20,344 nt of DNA. Source: a virus. Shown here one piece after another: positions 13,201 through 20,344 of this stretch; the first letter of the stretch is position 1; each line of letters begins with the position of its first letter. The stretch is from the IMG/VR virus record IMGVR_UViG_3300037502_000557, positions 1 through 20,344 of that record; one strand, given 5' to 3'. The notes under the pieces are model-generated. The model saw only the letters and a program-made list of their open reading frames with translations, was not told the origin of the DNA and searched no databases. A program made the position numbers and the translations under genes.

Positions 13201-15883
13201 TAAGCAAGTCATTAAGTGCTCTGCTATCTTTTTGTTCTTGAAGCATAGCAATAAACCTATCATGCACAGCCAAGTCAGATGCGCGATGAAGTGGATCACC
13301 ACCTAATGCAAACCTGCTATTAATCTCATTGGAAGTGTGTGTCATGGCTTTTCCAGCATGTTTGACATACCATCCGTGTGCAAGTGGTGCAGCTTCTTTC
13401 AAGTCTGTCTCAAAGATTTCAGTCATACGCTCAATTGAGACACCTTCTTTAGCCAGTTTATTAACCAGAGTTTGTTGGTCAGGGTCCATTGACTTAATCA
13501 GGCGAGTGCTTTGCTCAATCAGTTCTGAGTATGCATCAGCTTGTTTTGGAGGAATGCCAAGTGCTTTCAAGAACGTTCTAGTAAACGCATCCCAAGCATT
13601 CTTAAATATGCCAGCATTCTTATCATTTTGACGAATAGCCTCAACAGCTTCGTCACTGAGTTTAATATCTTTCAACAACTCAATAAACTCACGGCTGCTA
13701 AATCCTTCGCTAATCATTTCGTGAACATCTTTTAGTCCGTATATCTCACGATAGACTTCGCTAAGTTCTCCTTCAGCAACACGTTGACTAATCTGTGCGC
13801 GAACATCTTGGTAGATTTCACGAATGTTTTCAACCGCAGATATTTGTTCAGGACGTATATTTGCTATCTTACGTACTTTTTTACCACCAACACGCACAAC
13901 GTCAATAAGTTGTGAAACTGCTGCGTGCATAATTTCATGGAGTGTCAGACTAGTAGAACCAGCCAAACTTTCATGGAAATAAACAGTGTTATTTTTCCAA
14001 TGATATTTTCCTTGATAAGATTTAGCTTCATCAAGTTCGTTAATGCCAAGTTCTTTTGCAAGTTGTTTTGCATTTTGAAATGTTTTAATTTTTACATTGT
14101 CAAGTGCAGGTAGCTTTGCCAACATTCTTGCAAGTGCTTTTTGATCGGCTGTAGCTTGTTTACTTTTTGAAAGTTCTTCAAGCATACTTTGTGCGCTTAG
14201 ACGCCCCGGACCAGTCATTTCAAACAACCCTGTGCGTCCTTCTTCAAGAAGAAGTACCAACCTATCATCAATGTCATTTACAGTGTTAGTAAAACTAAAC
14301 CGACTAAGTTTAGTTGTAACATTGTCGTTAGCAGCAACAACGTCCCACTTCAACCCACTATTTTCAGACAATGTTTTAGCATATGCAATAGCATTGCCCA
14401 TATTCCTAAACGGATTACCACTAGGATGTTGAACAACCAATTCGTTTGTATCTAGATTGGCAGCAACAATGCTTTTAGAATACTTTTCCGTATACCTAGA
14501 AAGAAAGTCTTTTGTCTTAATAGCTTCAGGGTCTTCAGCCAAACGAATACGCTGATTCAGTGTTTCAAGTGTTTTTGTAAGAGCAGTTTCAAGTTCTGCT
14601 TGTGCTTTAGCAGACATGCCAACAACACCATCAGGCATGTATTGATTCAAGTCTGCCGAGATTGTGTAGCCAATTTGAGAACCATTGTCGGCACCCATCT
14701 TGTTTGTGCCATTGACAATATCTTTACCTAGCACTTTACCTGCTTCAGCAGATCCAACTGTTTTGGATGCAATCTTAGGCGCAGTGAAGGCTTTACGTAC
14801 AAGCCCCAATGCACCAGCAGTGTCTAGTCCAAGCCCCAACCTATCCAAAAACTGTTGTGTTTTAAGAGAGAGTGAGAATGTTTTCCAGTCATCCACTTCA
14901 AACTGATCTGCAAGGCGCATCACATTCAATACAGTGAACACCTTACCTACATCACCCGGAAGTGCTTCTTTGCTAGCAATGTAATCAAATACATCAGAAA
15001 TGTTCTTAAGAGCAGCTTCCGCTGGCATAGCCGACAACTTTTGTCGCCATTCAGCAATTTGTTCTGCGTAAGAAAATCCTGCACGACTCTTAACGCCACC
15101 TACTTTTTCAAGTGCATCAGGGATTGTTTTAAATGCATCATACGCAAACTTGCTACCAACACTAACACCAGCAACCAAACCCGGAACACCGCCAGCAACC
15201 ATGCCCACGTTAATAGGGCCGAGTATAGCCATGCCAAGTGTTCCAACAAATGCAGTGCGGTCTACAGCCAAACCTTTAGCCACCAGCAGTTTTTGAAGTA
15301 CTTCGGACATACCTGCCGTACTACCCAAATCAGTAGCTTCAATAAAGATTTTATTTACATTATTGTTTTCTAGTGTAGTAGGATTGGATGTTGCAAGATT
15401 AGCAGCAGCTTCTCTTGTAATTGTTGTAACATCTTTTTCTTTAGGTGCATCACTTACAGCAGCAGACAACTTATCAATGTATCGAGCATGTTTCTCTGCT
15501 TCAACAACCATGTTACGTGAAGCGGCAGCATCAAACATTTCTTTTTGTGTTTGAAGTTGGTTTACATACAAAGCAGCAGCATGTTCCCTAATGGTATTGC
15601 TACTAAACCCACCATCAGCCATAAGACGTTGATAGGCATCTTGATAGGTGAGTTTGCCTAGCGTAGCTGCTTCCAACGCAAGCGCCATTTGATTTACATC
15701 TTGCGTACCAACTTCAGGAGGTTGTGGTTTGGTAGCACCATTCTTATAAAGAATGTCATCTACTGTTTCAGTAGGAGTGTCCACAACACTTTGACCCGGA
15801 TGAGTAAGTGGTTGTGCTTCAATGTTGCTCAGATCATTATACGGAGTAGCAACTACATCAGTTGGTGCCATAGGTTCAGCCAT
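10274..15883 (-). CDS. Giant internal virion/ejection protein with zinc-metalloprotease motif
   Basis: 1869 aa, with AAGGA just ahead of ATG 15883. It is the largest gene in the window and sits in the place of the T7 core genes (gp15/gp16), longer than gp16 (1318 aa). Residues about 211-241 are glycine-rich and hydrophobic. H649-E-I-M-H653 in SLTLHEIMHAA is a zincin HExxH motif, and Glu722/Glu726 in HEMISEGFSS is a fitting third zinc ligand, a pattern seen in large polyvalent phage proteins. More hydrophobic stretches lie at about 1338-1368 (NPAQLLVQASGAINAVAV), 1564-1584 and 1654-1678, as expected for a membrane-crossing ejection protein. The inferred role is ejection into the host, a conduit for DNA, and possibly cleavage of a host or virion protein. 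It carries five palindrome copies. Confidence 0.8.
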   Translation of the reverse strand: MAEPMAPTDVVATPYNDLSNIEAQPLTHPGQSVVDTPTETVDDILYKNGATKPQPPEVGTQDVNQMALALEAATLGKLTYQDAYQRLMADGGFSSNTIREHAAALYVNQLQTQKEMFDAAASRNMVVEAEKHARYIDKLSAAVSDAPKEKDVTTITREAAANLATSNPTTLENNNVNKIFIEATDLGSTAGMSEVLQKLLVAKGLAVDRTAFVGTLGMAILGPINVGMVAGGVPGLVAGVSVGSKFAYDAFKTIPDALEKVGGVKSRAGFSYAEQIAEWRQKLSAMPAEAALKNISDVFDYIASKEALPGDVGKVFTVLNVMRLADQFEVDDWKTFSLSLKTQQFLDRLGLGLDTAGALGLVRKAFTAPKIASKTVGSAEAGKVLGKDIVNGTNKMGADNGSQIGYTISADLNQYMPDGVVGMSAKAQAELETALTKTLETLNQRIRLAEDPEAIKTKDFLSRYTEKYSKSIVAANLDTNELVVQHPSGNPFRNMGNAIAYAKTLSENSGLKWDVVAANDNVTTKLSRFSFTNTVNDIDDRLVLLLEEGRTGLFEMTGPGRLSAQSMLEELSKSKQATADQKALARMLAKLPALDNVKIKTFQNAKQLAKELGINELDEAKSYQGKYHWKNNTVYFHESLAGSTSLTLHEIMHAAVSQLIDVVRVGGKKVRKIANIRPEQISAVENIREIYQDVRAQISQRVAEGELSEVYREIYGLKDVHEMISEGFSSREFIELLKDIKLSDEAVEAIRQNDKNAGIFKNAWDAFTRTFLKALGIPPKQADAYSELIEQSTRLIKSMDPDQQTLVNKLAKEGVSIERMTEIFETDLKEAAPLAHGWYVKHAGKAMTHTSNEINSRFALGGDPLHRASDLAVHDRFIAMLQEQKDSRALNDLLNSGFKGLGKKQNARVISVLEEGDTFGKEFGVPEIIARGLTTEKEQRAYFTYRTVSNLDLALKNQTIKENLTRKGFTQGFVKDGLLTHFAPAKVVSTAENAGRLAYNILSKKQERIDPAKLAGLNVYDLAKPIMIGGKEYTRIIGDSTTVSFGRLRNQIPNAPGTFRRYYTQDYFGDVKINRLVNGELIEDTLHLRTSNSGKDIIKWSEGMNRLLKMYKTNPTSITHSIIEKELGRFEDAAEIMQAIQRGEWDNYTSFGNHYDRSSDAYLDTLVKAQWDDDLYKAEGRGIRLKSIDSDNNNILDPIKAIQAEISNIARHRNIDEWRDKWVQTWWNTFSDSLPPALRNKYKSPLAVMSDPALQLSVYTKGDQLGNFAENQRKYILAQLGVKTYDERLIETAMKSFTSSWSGDAKIAGIEIGDSLITAGHVLRNADPLQFIRSFNFFTMLAAFNPAQLLVQASGAINAVAVSPKHGLKAAYTAPLLRVALMSDNPQVWRSVATLEKLSTLGLSNADEFVSLVSSIRRSGLLDGIVATSMHGAETGRFNLFTGMLNKLGEKTAFFFNRGEEFARLVAFDVARRNWIDANPGGVWNSDAALRDILYRTDDLTQNMSRANLAFYQRGVLSIPGQFLQYNLKLGANILSAGTAWAKSKATGKPPIYRGYNAEDASRILAFHVAAYGLAGNGLMSLYDEIIGGYENVVGRDVTDNEKLAISQGAIAALINEISQSTTGEDLKLAVGSKFGAFEWYQKTATAIMKGDSDFWSVVLGPSYGTVTRLGSLTALVAPLVRKDLSAEAFIESINSVGKEVFSGWRNASKAYYTHLHDGQLISKDNTVMVTLSKPEIIAQAIGIGSSSYEEYWRLKLSISDRRKAIQEFAKTYLETEKISLDVLKNEGESKRYKALTDYMTTLHTPLPAGEREYFWQLVKKPTGVYATAPFIDNQTKTRAEYLEGSWNIKDVPTSRSRGLTESKPLENK
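10526..10537. repeat. Dispersed palindrome copy 12
   Basis: Perfect GTTCTTAAGAAC near the 3' end of the giant gene (- strand reads V-L-K-N). Confidence 0.9.
11909..11920. repeat. Dispersed palindrome copy 13
   Basis: GTTCCTAAGAAC on the + strand; the giant gene reads V-L-R-N. Confidence 0.85.
12164..12175. repeat. Dispersed palindrome copy 14
   Basis: GTTCCTAAGAGC on the + strand, the only copy with two changes from the perfect palindrome; the giant gene reads A-L-R-N. Confidence 0.75.
13013..13024. repeat. Dispersed palindrome copy 15
   Basis: GTTCTTAAGAGC on the + strand; the giant gene reads A-L-K-N. Confidence 0.85.
15002..15013. repeat. Dispersed palindrome copy 16
   Basis: GTTCTTAAGAGC on the + strand; the giant gene reads A-L-K-N. 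Confidence 0.85.
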
Positions 15884-15887
15884 TTAT

Positions 15888-16427
15888 TTATCCTTGCATC
15901 GGCGGTGCGGGGAAACCAGCCGGACGTTGTGTTGATGCAGTTTGACTAAAAATATTTTTAAATCCACCTGTTTGACCAAAGATGGTTCCACCAAGATTGG
16001 CAAAAGCAGCACCTTGTGCAGCTTGTCCAGCAGCAGCCCCATAGTCAGCTTGTGCTTGACCAATGAGTGCAGCTTGTTGCCCCATAGCGGCTTGTGTAGA
16101 AGCAACGTCGGACATGTAGTTAAGATTAGCAGCTTGTTGTGAACCTAGTGACGCCAGTCCACCAGCAACACCACTACTACCTAGTGTCCCTGTAGTAGCA
16201 CCACGCGCTGTTAGTGCAGCAGAAGCAGCATAACGTTGACGCAATTGTTGCCTCACTGCACGAACGTTTTGAATCTCAGCTTGTTGTTGAGAGATACGAA
16301 ACTGTTCTTGTTGAGCAGCAGCTTGCCTACCCATAGCTTCTTTCTGTTCTTGACCAGCTTGGTATTGTTTATATGTTCCTGTAGCAGTAAGAGCCAGTGC
16401 TGTAAGTGTAAACGGATCAACTCCCAT
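15888..16427 (-). CDS. Internal virion protein, T7 gp14-like
   Basis: 179 aa, with a strong AAGGAG (16434-16439 on the - strand) before ATG 16427. A short hydrophobic N-terminus (DPFTLTALALTATGTYKQY) is followed by a Gln/Ala-rich helical region (AAAQQEQFRISQQQAEIQNV) and a Gly/Ala/Gln-rich second half, ending QRPAGFPAPPMQG. This composition and length, and the position after the adaptor, nozzle and gp13-like genes, are typical of the gp14 family. T7 gp14 is ejected and forms the pore in the outer membrane. Identification rests on composition and gene order more than on a motif. Confidence 0.75.
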   Translation of the reverse strand: MGVDPFTLTALALTATGTYKQYQAGQEQKEAMGRQAAAQQEQFRISQQQAEIQNVRAVRQQLRQRYAASAALTARGATTGTLGSSGVAGGLASLGSQQAANLNYMSDVASTQAAMGQQAALIGQAQADYGAAAGQAAQGAAFANLGGTIFGQTGGFKNIFSQTASTQRPAGFPAPPMQG

Positions 16428-16726
16428 TATATACTCCTTGTAGAACGAGCCATAAGAATGGCATTGTCATTTCGTTGAATTTCTTCAAAGCCGAACATTT
16501 GTTCAAACTTGTATAGCTTTTTATCGTTGTCAGGTATGATTACAAACACAGCATCTATTCCATCTTCTGCCAAATCCAACAACCACATTTCAAAAACTAT
16601 TTGATATTTTTTAAACAGCAATTTACTCCATTTGTACAACTCAAGATGAATGAAGTATGCTCCTTTGTAAACATGATATTGTAAATGTCCGTATTCGTTC
16701 TTAAGAACAGTGACACGATCAGACAT
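16427..16726 (-). CDS. GNAT-fold protein, T7 gp13-like
   Basis: 99 aa from ATG 16726, which has GGAG six bases upstream; an in-frame ATG at 16738 lies deeper in the nozzle gene without a ribosome site. The protein shows a compact GNAT-like layout: VFEMWLLDLAEDGIDAVFVIIPDN, then KKLYKFEQMFGFEEIQRNDNAILMARS, the usual end of an acetyltransferase fold (x-x-GF-x-x). The acetyl-CoA loop (Q/RxxGxG/A) is not evident, so it may be a structural rather than catalytic member, as suspected for T7 gp13, which is needed for virion assembly. Its stop overlaps the gp14-like start as TAATG. It carries a palindrome copy (16697). Confidence 0.7.
   Translation of the reverse strand: MSDRVTVLKNEYGHLQYHVYKGAYFIHLELYKWSKLLFKKYQIVFEMWLLDLAEDGIDAVFVIIPDNDKKLYKFEQMFGFEEIQRNDNAILMARSTRSI
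16697..16708. repeat. Dispersed palindrome copy 17
   Basis: Perfect GTTCTTAAGAAC in the gp13-like gene (- strand reads V-L-K-N). Confidence 0.9.
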
Positions 16727-18926
16727 TAGTGGCTCCATACACAGTCATGCTCCATCCAAGTATTCGCATATCATAGTCAGGATCAGCAGTGAATTTAAGT
16801 TGCACTGCCCTACCCCTTCCTCTTACTTTGTTCTTAGTGATGACTACAGGGTATCCATCATCAAACGCAGAGGTAGACGGAATGAACATACGCTTATGCC
16901 TATACACTTCTTGTCCAGCATCCCACTTATTAGGATTGGCATTGTCAGTAAAGTCCCACCTAGTTTGCATAGTGCAACTACTTTCATTCAGCGGATTAAA
17001 ACTGCCATCAAATCCTGTTTCTGTGCGTTCCATAAACACCACGCAATAAGTGGATTGAGAAAACTTAGCAGGGCCGTTAGGTGCGAAGTTATAGCCGGTA
17101 AGTAAGTAGCAGTCAAACTCAACGCCAGTTGAATCATAGGTATACCAATCGTAAAATTTAGTGGGAGCATTACGCTCGTTTAAAAAGTCTGCAAATGTAA
17201 CTTCATAACTAGCACCATCAGGAATTACAGTGAATAGTTTAAATTGTTTTTTACTAGCCACTGTAGTAATAAATGAAGCAACAACAATGTTGCTACTACC
17301 ATCAATTACAGTGTTGCCAGAATTATCAACCACTGTGTAATCTAGTTCTTGGTTATTAGTTTCTTTCGTAACAACAATGTCTGTAAACGCTGGAAGCGTT
17401 GTAGATGTAGGGAAAGACAGTGTATAGAATGCATTTGTACGAAGGTCTAATGCCAACACATTTGTTTTATGGTATGCAAATTCTGCATCGTTTGTTGCTA
17501 GATTTTCGTTGTATGCCCAATACACTGTCTTATCAGAAGGATTGTACGCCCCTGCCGAATACTGCCTTGCCACTGAAGGAATGTTGTTGTATAGTGTTTT
17601 GATAGTGAGGTCAGTGATGGACTCAACACCCAATGTAGCAACTTGTGTCCTACCAAGTTTGCAAATGCTGCTATAACTCCAAAACAAAATAGCGTCATCA
17701 ACGTCAACAACACTCTTATAACTAACACAACCAAAGCTACTAATCTTCTGCACTTCGTAACCAGTAGCAGTGAAGCCATTAGAAGAAGTGCCAACAATAG
17801 TCCAAATGCCGTTGGTAGCAAGCACAACAATACCATTGTTATAAGTGATAATGTCTACTATCTCACCACAGTCTTGAATAAAGACAACGCCACCATCGCT
17901 ATCCACCAAGTCAGACAACACTTCAGATGTAGGATCAGCATCTTGGTAACACTTACCATACTTAGTTGAATCAAGAGCTACTTGACTAAAGTAGATAGCA
18001 GCGCCAAGTCGCGTACTTTGAACGCCACCAAACCACGCCCTACCTGCAAAGAATGCACAAACAGAAGGGCGATAGTTTTCTGCAACTGTAGGAAGTCCTG
18101 CTATTCCTGAAGCTGTACTCCTGTCTTCATTGAACGCATCAAGAATATATCTTCCTTTTGGCGCAGACGAGGTTCCAAAATCTTGCTTGTCAAGCACATT
18201 ACTATCAAAATTGTCGTTAGAATCTTTTCCATAAATCCAACTCTGTGCGTTAGAAGGGTAAACAGCTTTAGCTGCAAAGTAAGCATTAATCTTTGTATCA
18301 TCCCAACCTTGATTTAGAAGGTTGTATTTATGCTCGTCACTAAGGGTAAGAGGCTTTTCATCAATTGCCAAACCATCATCAATACCTTCAAAGTCTCGTA
18401 CTTTAATTATAATTTCATTGACAGTGATAGTGTCTGTAGAAAGGTTGTATTCTACGGAAATAGGATTGGTATCACGCGAAGTGATGATGAGTTTACCAGA
18501 AGCACTAACACATTTAATAGGAGAAGTGCCAATAATTGACGGATTAGATGTAGGTTTGTAAGTGTTTAGATCAATACTAAATGACTTCTTTTCAGAAGAT
18601 GTTGCAATAGGTGTGTCCAAATAAAAATAGACATACCTACCAGCTTGAGCAACAATAAAGTTAAGATCACCATCACCACCTACAGCAACCCATTTACCAG
18701 TAGTAAATGCAAACAAATCTTTGTCTGTACTAGAAATGTTTTGTGTGGTGAGTTGATAGTCAGCTTCCAAGTCAAGAGCAAGCCGTTTAGTCAGCTTGCC
18801 ATTAACATTAGGAACCAAATTGTCGCCATCTTTCCAAGTGTTTTTAGGAAAGGTGAAATAGGATGCTTCTGTATTTAACCCTGCGACAAATGTAAACTGC
18901 TCGTCTTGAGCAACTTGTACACTCAC
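16719..18926 (-). CDS. Tail tubular protein B (T7 gp12-like nozzle)
   Basis: 735 aa from GTG 18926, with AAAGGA about nine bases upstream. The N-terminus has the nozzle hallmark of a short tail-binding stretch followed by LNTEASYFTFPKNTWKDGDN and NVNGKLTKRLALDLE. The body is beta-rich with repeated Thr/Ser/Asn-rich strands, and near residue 290 it has AFFAGRAWFGGV, a pattern common in podoviral nozzles. In T7 gp12 forms the hexameric tip of the tail tube, closing the channel and joining the tail fibres. Length is close to T7 gp12 (about 790 aa). It lies after the adaptor and the 88-aa gene, overlapping the latter as GTGA. Confidence 0.88.
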   Translation of the reverse strand: MSVQVAQDEQFTFVAGLNTEASYFTFPKNTWKDGDNLVPNVNGKLTKRLALDLEADYQLTTQNISSTDKDLFAFTTGKWVAVGGDGDLNFIVAQAGRYVYFYLDTPIATSSEKKSFSIDLNTYKPTSNPSIIGTSPIKCVSASGKLIITSRDTNPISVEYNLSTDTITVNEIIIKVRDFEGIDDGLAIDEKPLTLSDEHKYNLLNQGWDDTKINAYFAAKAVYPSNAQSWIYGKDSNDNFDSNVLDKQDFGTSSAPKGRYILDAFNEDRSTASGIAGLPTVAENYRPSVCAFFAGRAWFGGVQSTRLGAAIYFSQVALDSTKYGKCYQDADPTSEVLSDLVDSDGGVVFIQDCGEIVDIITYNNGIVVLATNGIWTIVGTSSNGFTATGYEVQKISSFGCVSYKSVVDVDDAILFWSYSSICKLGRTQVATLGVESITDLTIKTLYNNIPSVARQYSAGAYNPSDKTVYWAYNENLATNDAEFAYHKTNVLALDLRTNAFYTLSFPTSTTLPAFTDIVVTKETNNQELDYTVVDNSGNTVIDGSSNIVVASFITTVASKKQFKLFTVIPDGASYEVTFADFLNERNAPTKFYDWYTYDSTGVEFDCYLLTGYNFAPNGPAKFSQSTYCVVFMERTETGFDGSFNPLNESSCTMQTRWDFTDNANPNKWDAGQEVYRHKRMFIPSTSAFDDGYPVVITKNKVRGRGRAVQLKFTADPDYDMRILGWSMTVYGATNV

Positions 18927-19189
18927 GCTAGAATATCCTTTCCATAACGTGCAACAACTAGCGCACGTACACGTTTGATTGACGTAAACTTACCTTTCAA
19001 CTCATACGGAAGATTGCCGCCACCCTCAAATCGAAGTGTGTACAAGCCACTAGGAGTAGTGTCAACAACCAACTTCTTGTCACCTTTCTCCACACTCTCT
19101 TGAAAGTTTTTCTTTCCTTCACGTTGTTTTTGTTGACGTTCTGCACCTTTACGCATCACTTCTTCAAACACAGTATCATTTTCTTCCAT
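18923..19189 (-). CDS. Small protein between tail adaptor and nozzle, unknown function
   Basis: 88 aa from ATG 19189, overlapping the adaptor gene by 14 bases and the nozzle start by 4. The first 40 residues form a highly charged helix (EEVMRKGAERQQKQREGKKN), likely a coiled coil; the rest is beta-like (LVVDTTPSGLYTLRFEGGG) and ends in a basic region (KFTSIKRVRALVVARYG). T7 has no gene between 11 and 12, so this is a lineage-specific insertion. A tail-assembly or virion component is the natural guess from context; no family recognised. Confidence 0.7.
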   Translation of the reverse strand: MEENDTVFEEVMRKGAERQQKQREGKKNFQESVEKGDKKLVVDTTPSGLYTLRFEGGGNLPYELKGKFTSIKRVRALVVARYGKDILA

Positions 19190-19883
19190 AGTTCACCCGT
19201 GTGTTCCATTTAGCTTGTCCACTAGAATTACGCCATGCTTCGTTCTGCATGATGTTCCTACCACGTTGTGCCTTCCTTGCTTCGTTAGCATTTGCTTGTT
19301 GTTTCAAATTAATAAACGCAGTGCTCTTTGATTCTGACAGCAGTGTTGGAAACATCTTTGCTGGCATGTCAGGAATAAATGCATCGTCATGCGTCCACGT
19401 AGGAACGCGAGTACCAAAGCAAGTGTTTTTAGAAGTTTGCAATGTTGTGTCAACACTCAAATCAATTGCATCAAAAATAAACAACTCATCATCAAATGTA
19501 GTAAAGTACATCGGATCACGATTGATAACAAACTTGTTGCTATCCACTACGTTTGCAGTGACTACACGTTGATCCAGCATATCTTGAAAGTCTTTGGGGT
19601 CAAGGTAGTCAACTTCTACACCATTATACTTAACCCAATCAATCTTTGAATAGGTGTCTAGCAATTGCAAATAAGTGCGGCGTGTCACATCAGCCAGCCC
19701 TGTCATGCTAAACTTTGTTCCTAAGAACGGCCAATTACGTTGGCTAATCAAATCAAAATAAGATTCTTTAATAATGAGAGCAACTTGAACACTTTCTACA
19801 GTGTCATCAATTGAGTTGACATCATCACTGTCCATAGCATTAAGGACAGATTGCGTCATTTCCAAAAGAGTCATTGTAGCCAT
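19176..19883 (-). CDS. Tail tubular protein A (T7 gp11-like adaptor)
   Basis: 235 aa. The pattern is that of podoviral adaptors: an N-terminal helix-rich part (TQSVLNAMDSDDVNSIDDT, then LIIKESYFDLISQRNWPFLG), a beta-rich middle, and a C-terminal Gln/Asn/Ala helix (FINLKQQANANEARKAQRGR) ending NTRVNYGRK. Such adaptors form a ring of twelve under the portal, to which the nozzle binds. Length is close to T7 gp11 (196 aa). The start ATG 19883 overlaps nothing and has only a weak ribosome site. A palindrome copy at 19717 lies in the region encoding P-F-L-G-T. Confidence 0.85.
   Translation of the reverse strand: MATMTLLEMTQSVLNAMDSDDVNSIDDTVESVQVALIIKESYFDLISQRNWPFLGTKFSMTGLADVTRRTYLQLLDTYSKIDWVKYNGVEVDYLDPKDFQDMLDQRVVTANVVDSNKFVINRDPMYFTTFDDELFIFDAIDLSVDTTLQTSKNTCFGTRVPTWTHDDAFIPDMPAKMFPTLLSESKSTAFINLKQQANANEARKAQRGRNIMQNEAWRNSSGQAKWNTRVNYGRK
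19717..19728. repeat. Dispersed palindrome copy 18 (different reading frame)
   Basis: GTTCCTAAGAAC in the adaptor gene, where the - strand reads F-L-G-T, not V-L-K-N. It is the most isolated copy, 3.0 kb from its neighbour. Confidence 0.85.
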
Positions 19884-19884
19884 A

Positions 19885-20344
19885 TTATGTATTCTTCAAA
19901 AGAAGCAAATTAAAACCAGCTTGTGTAACTGTAATTGCTGTACCGCTACTGGTGCCATCACCACCAGCGTGAATAGATACAATGTCATTAGCAGCAAATG
20001 TAGCAATACCAGAACCAGCAACATGCAAACTATCTGCATTATTTGTAATTTTTTGCACTGAAATAGTACGTGTAGATGTAGTGCCATTCACTGCATATTT
20101 AAAATTGTATTTAGTGCCAGACGCAATTGCTGCTGTTGTAAAGTTTGCCCAAAACTCAAGTTTGTAAGTACCCGGAGCTACAATTACAATTTCACCATCT
20201 GTAGCATCTAGTGTAACATTATTAAATCCATTTGCTTGCCAATCTGTACCCGGATCAAGTCGTGTATATGCACTTGCAGCAGCAAGAGTAAATGCAGTTG
20301 TACCACCTACAATGTACAACTCACCATAAGTAATACCCGGACAA
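19885..20344 (-). CDS. Jelly-roll-like virion protein, C-terminal part (5' truncated by window edge)
   Basis: The frame is open to the right edge (codons before the TTG at 20319 read P-G-I-T-Y-G-E), so the start lies outside the window. The visible 152 or so residues look like a compact beta sandwich of the C1q/TNF type: VTLDATDGEIVIVAPGTYKL, EFWANFTTAAI, KYNFKYAVNG, then ATFAANDIVSIHAGG and ITVTQAGFNLLLLKN as the closing strands. Phages use such domains at the ends of tail fibres, head fibres or decoration proteins. Placed directly before the adaptor gene, it may be the end of a capsid-associated or fibre protein. Identification is by strand pattern only. Confidence 0.6.
   Translation of the reverse strand, partial: CPGITYGELYIVGGTTAFTLAAASAYTRLDPGTDWQANGFNNVTLDATDGEIVIVAPGTYKLEFWANFTTAAIASGTKYNFKYAVNGTTSTRTISVQKITNNADSLHVAGSGIATFAANDIVSIHAGGDGTSSGTAITVTQAGFNLLLLKNT

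Noticed and set aside
14780-14820. TAGALGLVRK in the giant protein, similar to AGAVTGxVRQ
   Set aside because: One residue shorter and internal rather than C-terminal; too weak to group with the shared peptide.

Overview
The window is a piece of a tailed-phage genome of the short-tailed (podovirus, T7-like virion) type. Coding is dense, most genes overlap by a few bases, and there is no ribosomal or housekeeping gene. The host is probably a Gram-negative bacterium, inferred from the T7-type ejection proteins, the lytic transglycosylase and strong Shine-Dalgarno sites. No integrase or repressor is visible, and the DNA polymerase has Phe at the position equivalent to E. coli Pol I 762, which fits a virulent lifestyle. 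I cannot name the phage or its genus.

Layout. Positions 1-7337 are read on the + strand and hold DNA replication and nucleotide metabolism: family A DNA polymerase (partial, 1-894), a putative ssDNA-binding protein, a Cas4/RecB-type PD-(D/E)XK nuclease, a DEDDy exonuclease with a zinc ribbon, a small acidic/basic protein, an ECF-sigma-like protein, an HNH endonuclease, a group of small genes (3951-4929), a short class II (B12-dependent) ribonucleotide reductase, a DUF3310 protein, a tRNA-Thr(UGU) and two small unknown genes. Positions 7392-20344 are read on the - strand and hold late virion genes. In transcription order from the right edge these are a jelly-roll-like virion protein (partial), a gp11-like tail adaptor, an 88-aa protein, a gp12-like nozzle, a gp13-like GNAT-fold protein, a gp14-like internal protein, a 1869-aa ejection protein with a zinc-metalloprotease motif, a 720-aa internal protein and a lytic transglycosylase. 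The two blocks converge on a 15-bp hairpin at 7348-7384.

The strongest unexplained signal is a dispersed 12-bp palindrome, GTTCTTAAGAAC and close variants (GYTCYTAAGARC). I count 18 copies across both blocks, against about 0.01 expected per strand by chance. It usually encodes V/A-L/P-K-N/S, but it also occurs in other reading frames and once over a stop codon next to the tRNA, so selection seems to act on the DNA. It could be a phage-wide protein-binding site (operator, stoperator, partition or packaging site) or a modification site.

How the genes work together: polymerase, SSB-like protein and two nucleases form a replication/recombination and host-DNA recycling set, the reductase supplies dNTPs, and the sigma-like protein may redirect host RNA polymerase. 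The - strand genes build the tail and the ejected core that crosses the envelope. Head genes, terminase, portal and any phage RNA polymerase are not in this window. There is no gene-free stretch longer than 300 bases; the largest gap (6753-6849) is filled by the tRNA.
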